A stretch of 64,000 nt of DNA from Fortiea sp. LEGE XX443. GTDB lineage: Bacteria > Cyanobacteriota > Cyanobacteriia > Cyanobacteriales > Nostocaceae. This document shows positions 36,651-46,481 of this stretch, one piece after another (position 1 is the first letter of the stretch; the number at the start of each line of letters is the position of its first letter). A program made the translations under genes and the position numbers. The notes beneath the pieces were generated by a model. The model was given only the letters and a program-made list of their open reading frames with translations, made no database searches and was not told the origin of the DNA. The stretch lies in contig NZ_JADEXZ010000008.1 of the NCBI RefSeq assembly GCF_015206815.1, positions 49,853-113,852 on the forward strand. The letters are read 5' to 3'.

Positions 36651-37019
36651 AGATTTGCATAGTTTGCTGCTTGTAAACAATTATCAACCTTTTACAAACA
36701 TCGTTAAATAACTTTTTGTCACATTTCTTATCTTAATTTTGAATAGTTAACGTTAACTTAACAGTTTTTTAGGGAAATCTATACTTATAAGATTGGGTAA
36801 CAAAATACTATTCATACTCGACAACACAAAGTTATCAGGTAAATCTAATTACAAAAAGTGGAGAAGTAGGGCGGAAATTTAACAACATTTATAATACTTT
36901 TTCATTGAAATTAACCGAATAATTTTATCTTGTCGAGTTGCTAGTACTTTATTGGCATGACTTGTGAAAATGTAGTAATTCTCACAAATCAATATTTTCA
37001 ATAACTGGCAAACTTGAAT
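36651..37019. other. Intergenic region nurA / histidine kinase
   Basis: 369 bp, AT-rich. A short inverted tract GTTAACGTTAAC occurs at about 36747-36758. No ORF, RNA or terminator is recognised with confidence. Confidence 0.35.
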
Positions 37020-39746
37020 ATGAAAATCAAAGTTCAATCAACAAATTACCAATCCGAAGAACAATATTCTCGGTTCTTTTCTCTGTCTTTAGATTTATTA
37101 TGTATTGCAAGTTTTGATGGCTATTTTAAGGAAATAAACCCAGCCTGGACAAAAATATTGGGTTGGTCAGAGCAGGAATTACTTGGCAAACCATTTATCG
37201 AGTTTGTACATTTAGAAGACCAAGAGTCTACTGTTTTAGAAGCCCAAAAACTAGCAATGTCTTTTGAGACAATTCGCTTTGAAAACCGCTATTTATGCCG
37301 GGATGGTTCTTATAAATGGCTCTCATGGACTGCAACACCATTTAGTGAAGAAAAGTTGATTTATGCAGTAGCTTGTGATATTAGCTTCCAAAAAGAAAAC
37401 GAAATTGCATTGCAAAAAACTATCCAGGAATTAGAAGCATTCAAATTTGCTTTAAACGCTCATTCTTTGGTAGCTATTACCGATGCAACAGGACGGATAA
37501 ATTATGCTAATAAATTATTTTGTGAAGTTTCGCAATATTCAAAAGAAGAATTATTAGGACAAGACCATAGAATTATTAATTCTGGGTATCATTCTAAGGA
37601 ATTTTTTAGCAATTTATGGAAAACTATTTCCGCAGGAGAAATCTGGAGAGGCGAAATTAAAAATAAAGCCAAGGATGGTAGTTTTTACTGGGTAGATACT
37701 CTAATTGCACCTATGTTGGGTGCGAACGGTAAACCACAGCAATATGTAGCGATTCGTACAGATATTACAGAGCGTAAACTTTCCGAGTTAGCTTTGTTGG
37801 AGCGATCGCGTTTATCATTATTAAGTGCAGAAGTCAGCTTGGCTTTATCTCAAAGTGGTACACTTTCAGATATTCTTCAAAGTTGCACAAATACAATATC
37901 GAAATATCTTGATGTTGATTTTGTCTGTATCTGGACTTTTGAGCGACAAACACAGCAGCTAGAATTACAAGCTGGCGTTCATTGTCAAGATGCTACTTGT
38001 AATGCTTTAAACGATGATCAAGAGTTTCCCAATCACATGATTGTGGCTAACAAAATCGTTAGCGTCATGTCTCAAAGCTGTCAACCGATTTTAAATGAAG
38101 AAGTCAGAGTAAATTATCCAGATAATTTACTGGATACAGCATTTTCAATTTTGAAATTTTCTGCCTATCCCTTAATTATTGAGCAGCAATTAATTGGTAT
38201 TATGGCTTTGTTTAGTCAGGAATTGTTTAATGAACCTAGTCATAACTTGTTAAATTGGATTGCCAATAACATTGCTGTTGCTATTGATAGAATTTGGGCT
38301 AGAGAAGAACTGTTAAGTCGTCGAGAAGCATTATTACTGCGTCTAGCTAGTCAAATTCGTAGTTCTCTTGATCTCGATACTATTCTAGAAACTGCTGTTC
38401 ACGAAATCCGCAGTTTATTACAAGTAGATCGTTGCTATTTTCTGAAATACTCACCTGATTCTTATCAACCTAACCTGACTATTACCCATGAAGCTCGGAA
38501 CATTAATTTACCTTCTATCTTAGATAATTTATCGCTGCAAAATAATCCTTATTTGACAAAAATGCTCTTAGATCAAAAGTTAGTTTGCATCGACGATATT
38601 CACAGGGATTTGCACAATGATCAAAATATCCAAGCACTCCTGAGTGAGTTTGGCATTACTTCTCAAGTATTACTACCAGTTAAAAGCAATTCTGGTGAAT
38701 TTGGCGCTATTGTTTGCAGTCATTGTCATGGCGATCGCATTTGGAGCAATAGTGATATTGGACTGTTGCAAGCCGTTACCGATCAACTAGCGATCGCAAT
38801 TGATCACGCTCAATTATATACTCAAAGTCAAACTGCTACTCTAGCCGCCCAAGCTCAAACCGAAAAACTTACTGAAGCCTTACATCAATTACAGCAAACT
38901 CAATCTCAACTGATTCAACATGAAAAAATGTCTAGCTTGGGACAATTAGTAGCTGGAGTTGCTCATGAAATTAATAATCCAGTTAACTTTATTCATGGCA
39001 ATATTACTTATGCTAATGAATACGTTGAAAATTTACTAAGTCTGTTAAATTTGTACCAAGAACAGTACCCTGAACCTACACCAGGAATTGTCGAACTTGC
39101 AGCAGAATTTGATTTAGAATTTATTACTGATGACCTCTCAAAAATTCTGACTTCGATGAAGATGGGAACTAATCGGATTCGGGAGATTGTTTTAAGTTTG
39201 CGAAACTTTTCTCGTCTTGATGAAGCAGATAAAAAGTTAGTTGATATCCACGAAGGCATTGACAATACTTTGCTAATTCTACACCATCGCTGGAAAGATA
39301 GTGGGATTGGATTAAGTATATCTATTATTAGAGAATACACTAATTTACCATTAGTCGATTGCTATCCTGGGCAATTAAATCAGGTATTGATGAATATTTT
39401 AACTAATGCGATCGATGCTTTGGAAGAGTCAATAGTTAAGGCGAAAAACTTAACAAATAACTTCAAAGAATTACTCAATCCTACAATTTGTATTCGTACA
39501 GAAGTTTTAGATAATAACTTTATTTCTATCAGAATTGCTGATAACGGTTCTGGGATGACCGAAGAAGTTAAAAACCGTTTGTTTGACCCATTTTTTACAA
39601 CTAAACCTGTAGGTAAAGGCACAGGTTTAGGATTATCTATTAGCTATCAAATTATTGTAGAAAAACATGGTGGTAGCTTGCAATGTATTTCGGAACCAGG
39701 AAAAGGTACAGAGTTTATAATTCAAATTCCTGTAACGTTAGATTAA
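37020..39746 (+). CDS. PAS-PAS-GAF-GAF sensor histidine kinase
   Basis: A soluble, multi-sensor kinase of 908 aa from ATG at 37020 (TTG at 37014 is less likely). Domains are PAS (about 15-125), PAS (about 140-255, each ending with a PAC-type WLSWTATP or YVAIRTDITERKL), GAF (about 265-425) and GAF (about 445-600). A coiled coil follows, then HisKA with MSSLGQLVAGVAHEINNPVN (phospho-His) and HATPase with NILTNAIDAL, ADNGSGM and GTGLGLSISYQI. No receiver or membrane segment is present. No response regulator is adjacent. A GTAGAGGC hairpin follows the stop. Confidence 0.92.
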   Translation: MKIKVQSTNYQSEEQYSRFFSLSLDLLCIASFDGYFKEINPAWTKILGWSEQELLGKPFIEFVHLEDQESTVLEAQKLAMSFETIRFENRYLCRDGSYKWLSWTATPFSEEKLIYAVACDISFQKENEIALQKTIQELEAFKFALNAHSLVAITDATGRINYANKLFCEVSQYSKEELLGQDHRIINSGYHSKEFFSNLWKTISAGEIWRGEIKNKAKDGSFYWVDTLIAPMLGANGKPQQYVAIRTDITERKLSELALLERSRLSLLSAEVSLALSQSGTLSDILQSCTNTISKYLDVDFVCIWTFERQTQQLELQAGVHCQDATCNALNDDQEFPNHMIVANKIVSVMSQSCQPILNEEVRVNYPDNLLDTAFSILKFSAYPLIIEQQLIGIMALFSQELFNEPSHNLLNWIANNIAVAIDRIWAREELLSRREALLLRLASQIRSSLDLDTILETAVHEIRSLLQVDRCYFLKYSPDSYQPNLTITHEARNINLPSILDNLSLQNNPYLTKMLLDQKLVCIDDIHRDLHNDQNIQALLSEFGITSQVLLPVKSNSGEFGAIVCSHCHGDRIWSNSDIGLLQAVTDQLAIAIDHAQLYTQSQTATLAAQAQTEKLTEALHQLQQTQSQLIQHEKMSSLGQLVAGVAHEINNPVNFIHGNITYANEYVENLLSLLNLYQEQYPEPTPGIVELAAEFDLEFITDDLSKILTSMKMGTNRIREIVLSLRNFSRLDEADKKLVDIHEGIDNTLLILHHRWKDSGIGLSISIIREYTNLPLVDCYPGQLNQVLMNILTNAIDALEESIVKAKNLTNNFKELLNPTICIRTEVLDNNFISIRIADNGSGMTEEVKNRLFDPFFTTKPVGKGTGLGLSISYQIIVEKHGGSLQCISEPGKGTEFIIQIPVTLD

Positions 39747-39862
39747 AAACTGGATTAATTACGAAGTAGAGGCACGATTAATCACGCCTCTACTGAAATT
39801 AGAAAAGCTGTCAGCGATCGCCTAAACTATCTAACATAGGGTTAGCGCTACAACGGTAAGCC

Positions 39863-40648
39863 ATGCAAAATTTAAATCAATTCAACACTACAAGGCTGAG
39901 TTTAGAACTATTGCATGTCCAGACAAATACTGCTTTTGAGTTACCGCCGAGTCTGACAGTCATTCGCATTGGTAAGCCAAATGAGCAAAATTCGCCTGAT
40001 ATTGACGTTTCAGAACTTCCAGATGCTGAGATTGTTTCTCGAATTCACGCCCAGATTGTGGTAGACGGTAGCAATTACTTGATTGAAGACTTAGGCAGTT
40101 CTAACGGTACATTTCTCAACGATATCAAGTTAGAACCAGGAATTGCCTCTCAGATTAATTTAGGCGATCGCATCAACCTTGGGCAAGGTCATAACGTAAC
40201 TTTTATTTTTCACAATAAACTAGAACATTCACAAAATTTGCTGCCTACCGCCAATATCACTGAAATTGCTCCACAAATAGTTGAGCAAAATAGACCAAAT
40301 GTGGCAAGTAAAACAACTAAGCTGGTAGGTTTGACTTTGATAGTTGCCAGCATCGTGATTTTAACTGCAAATATTAGAATAGGGGTATTTTTTAGGATTC
40401 CTGGCGTAATCTTATGTGTTGCCGGAATTTTTGTATTATGCCAGCAACGCATCAATCGCAATCTAGGCTGGGTTTTGATTGCTTTAGGAATCGCCGTGAT
40501 GATATTTACGGGCAATATTTTCGCCTCAGTTAACCTGTTACTTTTGCTGGCAACATCGGCTTTATTTGTTGTAGGATATCTACTTTTTACAACTGGTAAA
40601 ATATTGGGGCATGATTGGCGATCGCTCCAGCAATTAATCAATAAATAA
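39863..40648 (+). CDS. FHA-domain membrane protein
   Basis: A 261-aa protein joining an N-terminal cytoplasmic FHA domain (about 25-115) to four C-terminal membrane segments (about 155-250). FHA hallmarks are IRIGKPNEQNSPDIDVSE, VSRIHAQIVVDGSNYLIEDL and GSSNGTFLND, with the phosphothreonine-binding Arg/Ser/Asn all present. It should bind a Thr-phosphorylated partner and place it at the membrane. It is convergent with the RTX gene, sharing a perfect 12-bp terminator stem. Confidence 0.88.
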   Translation: MQNLNQFNTTRLSLELLHVQTNTAFELPPSLTVIRIGKPNEQNSPDIDVSELPDAEIVSRIHAQIVVDGSNYLIEDLGSSNGTFLNDIKLEPGIASQINLGDRINLGQGHNVTFIFHNKLEHSQNLLPTANITEIAPQIVEQNRPNVASKTTKLVGLTLIVASIVILTANIRIGVFFRIPGVILCVAGIFVLCQQRINRNLGWVLIALGIAVMIFTGNIFASVNLLLLLATSALFVVGYLLFTTGKILGHDWRSLQQLINK

Positions 40649-40677
40649 AGGTCACGCTATTAGCATGACCTTTATTT
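40643..40677. terminator. Bidirectional terminator, FHA / RTX genes
   Basis: A perfect 12-bp inverted repeat, AAATAAAGGTCA and its complement, with an 11-base loop. The AAATAAA/TTTATTT ends supply T-runs in both directions. It overlaps the last codons of the FHA gene. Confidence 0.75.
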
Positions 40678-40711
40678 ACTACACTATTTCAAATATACTT
40701 TCTGGAAGTCA

Positions 40712-43648
40712 TTAAACAATCACGAAATTGCTTACAGTCAGAGAAGGTGCGCCAGATAGTTGAGCTAATTGTACCTGTCTAAATCCACCAGAGTTACCAT
40801 CTCGGTCAAAATACAGCGCACCAGTAGTGTCATTATAGACAAATCGCTGATCGCTTGTTGTCGCAGATGTTCCCAGTGTAAATTGAGCGATTGAGAGTGA
40901 ACCTGCTAACAATCCGCCACCAAAGCCAGCAGCAGATATCTGAAGGATGTCATCAATTACATTGAAGTCAGTAATAGTATCAGTACCTTCGTTGAAACTA
41001 TTAAAGACAATGGTATCAGCACCGCCACCGCCAGTGATGAGATCGCTACTTCTACCACCGATCAGAATATCATTGCCATCACTGCCAATCAGGGTATCAT
41101 TTCCATCACCACCGTCGAGGATGTTATTGCCAGATGCACCAACGGCGGAGAGATAATCACTACCACTGCCACCATTCAGCAGGTTATTGCCTGTTGAAAA
41201 GTCCACAATTAATGTGTCGCTACCATTACCACCGTTGAGGATGTTATCACCAGATGCACCAATAGCAGAAAGCTCATCATTACCTACACCTCCATCTAGT
41301 AAATTATTCCCTGTTGAATAATCCACAATTAATGTATCGTTACCACCTCTGGCGTTGAGGATGTTATCACCAGATGAAGCGATCGCAGAAAGATAATCAT
41401 CAGCATTGTCACCATTCAGTTCGTTATTGCCGGTTGAATCGTCCACAACTAATGTATTGCTACCAGCGCCACCATTGAGGGTGTTATTACCAAATGAACC
41501 AACCGCGAACAGAAAATCATCACCAGTGCCACCACTCAGCACGTTATTGCCGGTAGACTGATCCACATCCAATACATCGTCACCTGCACCACCGATGAGA
41601 GTGTTATCACCAGATGAATTAAAAGCAGAAAGGTAATCATTATCGTTGTAACCATTCAGCAGGTTATCACCTGTCGAATAGTCTGCGCTCAATCTATCGT
41701 CACCTACACCACCGTCGAGGTTGCTATTACCAGATGCACTAATAGCGGAAAGAAAATCATCGCCAGCGCCACCATTCAGTAGGTTATCCCCTGTTGAACC
41801 GTCAACGTTTAATGTATCGTCACCAGCGCCGCCGTTAATCCTATCATTGCCAGCAATACCACCAAAGAGTATGTCGTCGCCGTTAGTTCCCACAATATTG
41901 TCATCGAAGGCTGTGCCGATAATCTCTATGCTTTCGATGTTGCTGTAATTAACCCGATTTCCACCTGCGATAACTCTCCCACTGTTAGTTGAAGCATTGT
42001 ATGTGGAAGTGATACCAGCTGTGGCATCACGGTAGTCTACTGATAGGTAGTCTTCTCCTGCGCCACCGTTTACTGTTTGCACGACAATTTCACTCAACTC
42101 TGGAAAGACAGCGCTGATGTAGATTTCGTCATCACCTTCGCCGCCGTTGAGGGTGTTATTCCCAAATGCGCCAATAGCCGAAAGGTAATCATCACCACCG
42201 CCACCATTCAACTCGTTATCCCCAGTTGAAAAGTCCGCAACTAATGAGTCATCACCTTCGCCACCGTTGAGGATGTTATTACCAGATGCACCAATTGTAG
42301 AAAGGTAATCATCACCAGCGCCGCCATTCAACTCGTTATCCCCGGTTGAGAAGTCCGCAATTAATGTGTCATCACCTTCGCCGCCATTGAGGATGTTATC
42401 ACCAGATGAAGCAGTCACAGAAAGATAATCAACACCAGCATCACCATTCAGCAGGTTATCCCCTGTTGAATCATCCACAATTAATGTGTCGTCACCTTCG
42501 CCACCGTTGAGGATGTTATTCCCAGATGAATTAACCGCGAACAAGAAATCATCACCACTGTCACCATTCAACAAGTTATCGCCGGTTGATAAATCCACAT
42601 CCAATGTATCGTCACCTTCGCCACCGTTGAGGGTGTTATTCCCAAATGCACTAAAAGCCGAAAGGTAATCATCACCAGCGTCACCATTCAACTCGTTATC
42701 TCCGGTTGAATCATCAACATCTAATCTGTCATTACCTCCGCCACCGTTGAGGGTGTTATTCCCAAATGCGCCAATAGCGGAAAGGTAATCATCACCAGCG
42801 TCACCATTCAACTCGTTATCCCCGGTTGAATCGTCAACATCTAATGTGTCATCACCACCGCCACCGTTGAGGGTGTTATTCCCAAATGCACTAATAGCGG
42901 AAAGGTAATCAATACCAGCGCCGCCATTCAACTCGTTATCCCCAGTTGAAAAGTCTGCAACTAATGAGTCATCACCACCGCCACCGTTGAGGATGTTATT
43001 ACCAGATGCACCAATAGCGGAGAGTTCATCAATACCAGCGCCGCCATTCAACTCGTTATCCCCGGTTGAGAAGTCCGCAATTAATGTGTCATCACCTTCG
43101 CCGCCGTTGAGGGTGTTATCACCAGATGAAGCAACAGCAGAAAGAAAATTATTACCAGTGCCACCATTCAGCAGGTTATCCCCTGTTGAATCATCCACAA
43201 TTAATGTATCGTCACCTTCGCCACCGTTGAGGATGTTATTCCCAAATGAACTAACCGCGAACAAGAAATCATCCCCAGTGCCACCATTCAACAAGTTATC
43301 GCCGGTTGATAAATCCACATCCAATGAGTCGTCACCTGCACCCCCTCTGAGAATGTTATCTCCCGTTGCAAAGGTAGCTATTAGAGTGTCATCATCTGCA
43401 CCACCCGCTAAAATGTTATCTCCAGAAGAACCGGTAATATCTAAAAAATCATTTCCTCTTCTGCCTCTGAGGATATTGTCGCCTGTGGAATTGGCAGCAT
43501 TCAAAGTATCTTCTCCAGCACCACCATCTAGTATGTCGTTGCCCCCGTTACCGAATATGGTATCGTTCCCCGCAAAGCCTCTAATGTTATCATCGCCATC
43601 TGTGCCAGTGAGGTTATCATCGCCATTAGTACCGTTGATATTTGCCAT
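40712..43648 (-). CDS. RTX-like calcium-binding repeat protein, probably type I secreted
   Basis: A 978-aa acidic protein made almost wholly of nonapeptide-type RTX repeats (GGxGxDxL). These are arranged in an unusual alternation such as STGDNELNGGAGDDYL, then GNNTLNGGEGDDTL. Pairs of about 20 residues form 40-aa super-repeats encoded by 120-bp DNA units. A non-repeat block lies at about 520-590 (SEIVVQTVNG to SIEIIGTA). The C-terminal 120 residues (DTITDFNVIDDILQISAAGF, then FVYNDTTGALYFDRDG) match the cap and secretion region of cyanobacterial RTX proteins. No signal peptide is present, consistent with a type I system; none is encoded nearby. No enzymatic domain is seen. Confidence 0.88.
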   Translation of the reverse strand: MANINGTNGDDNLTGTDGDDNIRGFAGNDTIFGNGGNDILDGGAGEDTLNAANSTGDNILRGRRGNDFLDITGSSGDNILAGGADDDTLIATFATGDNILRGGAGDDSLDVDLSTGDNLLNGGTGDDFLFAVSSFGNNILNGGEGDDTLIVDDSTGDNLLNGGTGNNFLSAVASSGDNTLNGGEGDDTLIADFSTGDNELNGGAGIDELSAIGASGNNILNGGGGDDSLVADFSTGDNELNGGAGIDYLSAISAFGNNTLNGGGGDDTLDVDDSTGDNELNGDAGDDYLSAIGAFGNNTLNGGGGNDRLDVDDSTGDNELNGDAGDDYLSAFSAFGNNTLNGGEGDDTLDVDLSTGDNLLNGDSGDDFLFAVNSSGNNILNGGEGDDTLIVDDSTGDNLLNGDAGVDYLSVTASSGDNILNGGEGDDTLIADFSTGDNELNGGAGDDYLSTIGASGNNILNGGEGDDSLVADFSTGDNELNGGGGDDYLSAIGAFGNNTLNGGEGDDEIYISAVFPELSEIVVQTVNGGAGEDYLSVDYRDATAGITSTYNASTNSGRVIAGGNRVNYSNIESIEIIGTAFDDNIVGTNGDDILFGGIAGNDRINGGAGDDTLNVDGSTGDNLLNGGAGDDFLSAISASGNSNLDGGVGDDRLSADYSTGDNLLNGYNDNDYLSAFNSSGDNTLIGGAGDDVLDVDQSTGNNVLSGGTGDDFLFAVGSFGNNTLNGGAGSNTLVVDDSTGNNELNGDNADDYLSAIASSGDNILNARGGNDTLIVDYSTGNNLLDGGVGNDELSAIGASGDNILNGGNGSDTLIVDFSTGNNLLNGGSGSDYLSAVGASGNNILDGGDGNDTLIGSDGNDILIGGRSSDLITGGGGADTIVFNSFNEGTDTITDFNVIDDILQISAAGFGGGLLAGSLSIAQFTLGTSATTSDQRFVYNDTTGALYFDRDGNSGGFRQVQLAQLSGAPSLTVSNFVIV
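41120..43440. repeat. 120-bp tandem coding repeats within the RTX gene
   Basis: Blocks of 120 bp (two related 60-bp halves) recur in exact register across most of the gene, with higher similarity between about 42100 and 43330. Alternating halves carry the complements of TTGAGG(G/A)TGTTATT and CATTCAACTCGTTATCCCC. The register stays in frame, so unit gain or loss would not break the protein. Confidence 0.85.
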
Positions 43649-45279
43649 AAGTTTTACCTAAATAAATTGATTGTTTCAGTAACTTGAAAATTTTCAAATT
43701 GCAGTTTGTGCTGTTTTAAGGGACAAAAAACATGCCGATAGTTGAAGCTTTCAGCATATTTATTTGACTATTGAGACAATACAGTTCAGTTAACTTGCAA
43801 AAGCACAATTTGCAAGATTTTGTTGAATTTTGCTATGAAGTTATCCAACTTACAAACATATTTAACTGAAGCATATTGACTCATATAAGGACAGTAATTT
43901 TTTATGAAGTTTTACTTGCTAACTATGAAGAAACAGATTGATATAGAGTACCTCAAAATCATACTGTTAGGCAGCATAAAGTGTACTCTTAAAAAGCCTT
44001 TGAACAGCTTGTTTGCAGCAAGAGTATAACTATCTCATCTGTTAAGCATTTAATTTGCACATTGTGAAAATGATGCAATTTAAATGACGATTAGCTTAGA
44101 ATTTAAAAACTTTCTGAAGCTGAGGAAAGGCGAATATGCGCTATGAAACAATACCAATTTCAATAATCTTGGTGATACATCAATTTTTTGTCAGAGAGAA
44201 ATCCTGCACTCTTAAATCAGCTTAGGAGAGTGAGTGTACGATCTCAGCAAGTTATCTGCTGTATCCTTTTTCTAAATTGGTATGAATTGTATTTCAATGT
44301 GTTATCTCTGCATTCTCTGTGCCTTGATAATACCAACGAAAATAGTCGGCTTCAGGCTTTGTTTCAACCATCCTTTGATCAGTAGCGATCGCTAAGTTAG
44401 TTAATAAAGTGTCGAAATATCAAGCTTAAAGATGCGTGTTACATAGAAAGACGTTACCACGCCTATATTGCCGGGTATTGTCTGTGATTATTTAGGCTAA
44501 AGGTAGTAATATCTAAATAATTTATCTAAATTGTACTGTAGATTTACTGAGGTGTCTATTCTTACTCACCGTATCTTTACAGACTCTTCACAGTATTTAC
44601 CAAAGATGTATACATAAGTATACTTATATTGTATTTGTGTATTATTCACTTTTTCATCGTGAATAAATATGGTAATAGAGGTTTGTAGATTAGGCATCTT
44701 TGTATTAGCAAAGTAAGGCGTAGCCCAGAAATAGCAGGAATACGGACTGCTATCCATAACAGTCCTAAATCATTTGTGAACAACAATATCCCTTATTTTT
44801 CAAACAAGTGGGGGATTTGAGCTTCTTGATTTTTACAAATCAAATAAAATTCCTACATCATGAATGCAAATAAAAATAAAAATATTATTAACCTCTTTCC
44901 TTGTATCTGAGCCTAGGCGCTATAATTCTCAGTCATGTTTTTGTAATTTGTAGTTGTTGCCAAGTATTGTTAATTTTTTTAGCAGGTTGTATCTTTTCAG
45001 AAATTTCACCATCAATTTATAAATCATTAATCCGATTTATGTATTACAAGAGAGATTGATAGATGAGCCTTTTTTAATATAACTTTCTACTTTTATTCAA
45101 AAAATAACTTAACCTTAATTATTAAACTTTATTACTTTTTGAATTTATTTAGACTTTGGTTGAGAGTTTTTCCAATTTCACATTTACAGCAGAATTCAAA
45201 AGTAAAACACTTACGAGTCATTCTAGTAATTACAAGGATTTCTTATTTTTATCTGCTGAGAGAGAGTAATGGAAGAGAA
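43649..45279. other. 1.6-kb gene-poor region upstream of the RTX gene
   Basis: AT-rich with no convincing gene. Two 63-65 codon frames (44188-44385, 44566-44757) look like chance. A putative MITE lies at 44151-44283. One HIP1 octamer is near 44385. A palindromic GTATACATAAGTATAC occurs at about 44608-44623. The RTX promoter must lie near 43650-43800, but no motif is clear. Confidence 0.4.
44151..44283. repeat. Possible MITE with 10-bp terminal inverted repeats
   Basis: ATACCAATTT at 44151 and its exact complement AAATTGGTAT at 44274 bound 133 bp. A related left end, ATACCAATT followed by AATCTTGATACA, starts at 63933, which suggests a dispersed family. No target duplication was established. 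Confidence 0.4.
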
Positions 45280-46047
45280 TTATTTCTGGGGTAATCCGTC
45301 TTGAAATACGAGCAATTCACCTGGTTGGATTGTTGTCCACACTTCGTTATCGGTGAGCGGTGTAGTAGCGATAACAGCGACGCGATCGCTTGGCGAAGTC
45401 AATTCACGAAAATCTACAGTCATGTCTTGATCAATCAAGTGGGCAGCTGCAAAGGGTGCTTGACGTACAATATAAGTGAGTTTAGTTGAACAGTGGGCAA
45501 AAAAGTGTTCGCCATCCGATAATAAGTAGTTAAAAATACCTATTGTTGCTATTTCAGCCGTAATTTGACGCAGTACAACATCAAGTTTTTCTAAGGGAGG
45601 TTTACCGTTAGGAAAAGCTTCTCGGAGAGTTTCTAAGATTATGCAGAACGCTTTTTCACTATCGGTATTCCCCACAGGTTCATAAAAACCCATGTTTTTG
45701 GGATTAAAATCTGGTAAATTTCCATTATGGGCAAATACCCAATACCTTCCCCACAGTTCCCTTTGAAAAGGATGACAGTTTCTTAGGGCTACTTCACCTT
45801 GAGTTGCTTTACGGATATGGGCGATTACATGGGTAGAGTGGATGGGATAGCGCCGTACCAAATCTGCTATTGGAGATGTAACAGAAGGCTTGTCATCTAA
45901 AAGTAGCCGACATCCCTTCCCTTCAAAAAACGCAATACCCCAACCATCTCTATGATCATCCGTTTGTCCGCCTCGTGCAGAAAAACCTTCAAAGGAAAAG
46001 CAAATATCCGTGGGAACATTGCAGTTCATCCCTAGCAGTTGGCACAT
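45280..46047 (-). CDS. Class II glutamine amidotransferase (YafJ/EgtC-like)
   Basis: A 255-aa Ntn-type amidohydrolase. After Met removal, Cys2 (MCQLLGMNCN) is the N-terminal nucleophile. Other features are GQTDDHRDGWGIAFFEG, HVIAHIRKATQGEVALRNCHPF and VFAHNGNLPDF (oxyanion Asn/Gly), followed by GNTDSEKAFC. No synthetase domain is attached, so the physiological substrate is unknown. YafJ-like proteins are proposed gamma-glutamyl hydrolases. It is flanked by a long gene-poor region downstream. Confidence 0.9.
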   Translation of the reverse strand: MCQLLGMNCNVPTDICFSFEGFSARGGQTDDHRDGWGIAFFEGKGCRLLLDDKPSVTSPIADLVRRYPIHSTHVIAHIRKATQGEVALRNCHPFQRELWGRYWVFAHNGNLPDFNPKNMGFYEPVGNTDSEKAFCIILETLREAFPNGKPPLEKLDVVLRQITAEIATIGIFNYLLSDGEHFFAHCSTKLTYIVRQAPFAAAHLIDQDMTVDFRELTSPSDRVAVIATTPLTDNEVWTTIQPGELLVFQDGLPQK

Positions 46048-46481
46048 AGTTAGTAACTATCAGTTTGAGTATGTTTGATTTTTATATACAGTATTAAAAC
46101 CCACATTCCGCACCCAGAACTGGCACATCAAGAAAGCAGTAAGTAAATTCGGAAATATGGTAAAAATTATGACAATAAGCGGAAATAGTTAAATAGGTAT
46201 TAAATAATTCACAAGCAGGGGTAGCACAGAGCGATCGCTCAAATCTCGTTGCGGGGAATCCCTATAACTTCGTTGTTTAAGTGAACTCACACCTAGTTCT
46301 ACACCTTTGTGTAGAATTTTCAGTCTAGGGTAAGTTTTGGGTGTAGAAGAAAGTGTATTAGTGCAGTGGGTGAACTTTGGCTCAATTGCTTTCCCTACTA
46401 AAAATTTAACAAAACCTCAACTCTGAAATTCAGTAATAGTTAAGTGTAGCTCTAGCTGTTCACAACTCCAGTTTAAGGTAT
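46048..46481. other. Divergent spacer, amidotransferase / beta-lactamase
   Basis: 434 bp. It contains a hairpin TTCTACAC-CTTT-GTGTAGAA at 46297-46316 followed by TTTT, which looks like a plus-strand terminator or attenuator, and one HIP1 octamer. No ORF is recognised. Confidence 0.4.

Noticed and set aside
41120..43440. Regular 60/120-bp repeats as a possible CRISPR array
   Set aside because: Units are contiguous, coding and in frame, without unique spacers.
42987..43661. 224-codon plus-strand frame opposite the RTX gene (and shorter ones at 40947, 41721, 42486)
   Set aside because: Pro/Ser-rich product is the shadow of the GG-x-D repeat on the other strand; it arises from the repeat periodicity.
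44188..44385. 65-codon frame in the gene-poor region
   Set aside because: Overlaps the putative MITE end and shows no domain; composition like surrounding non-coding DNA.
44566..44757. 63-codon minus-strand frame
   Set aside because: No start signal or resemblance; AT-rich chance frame.
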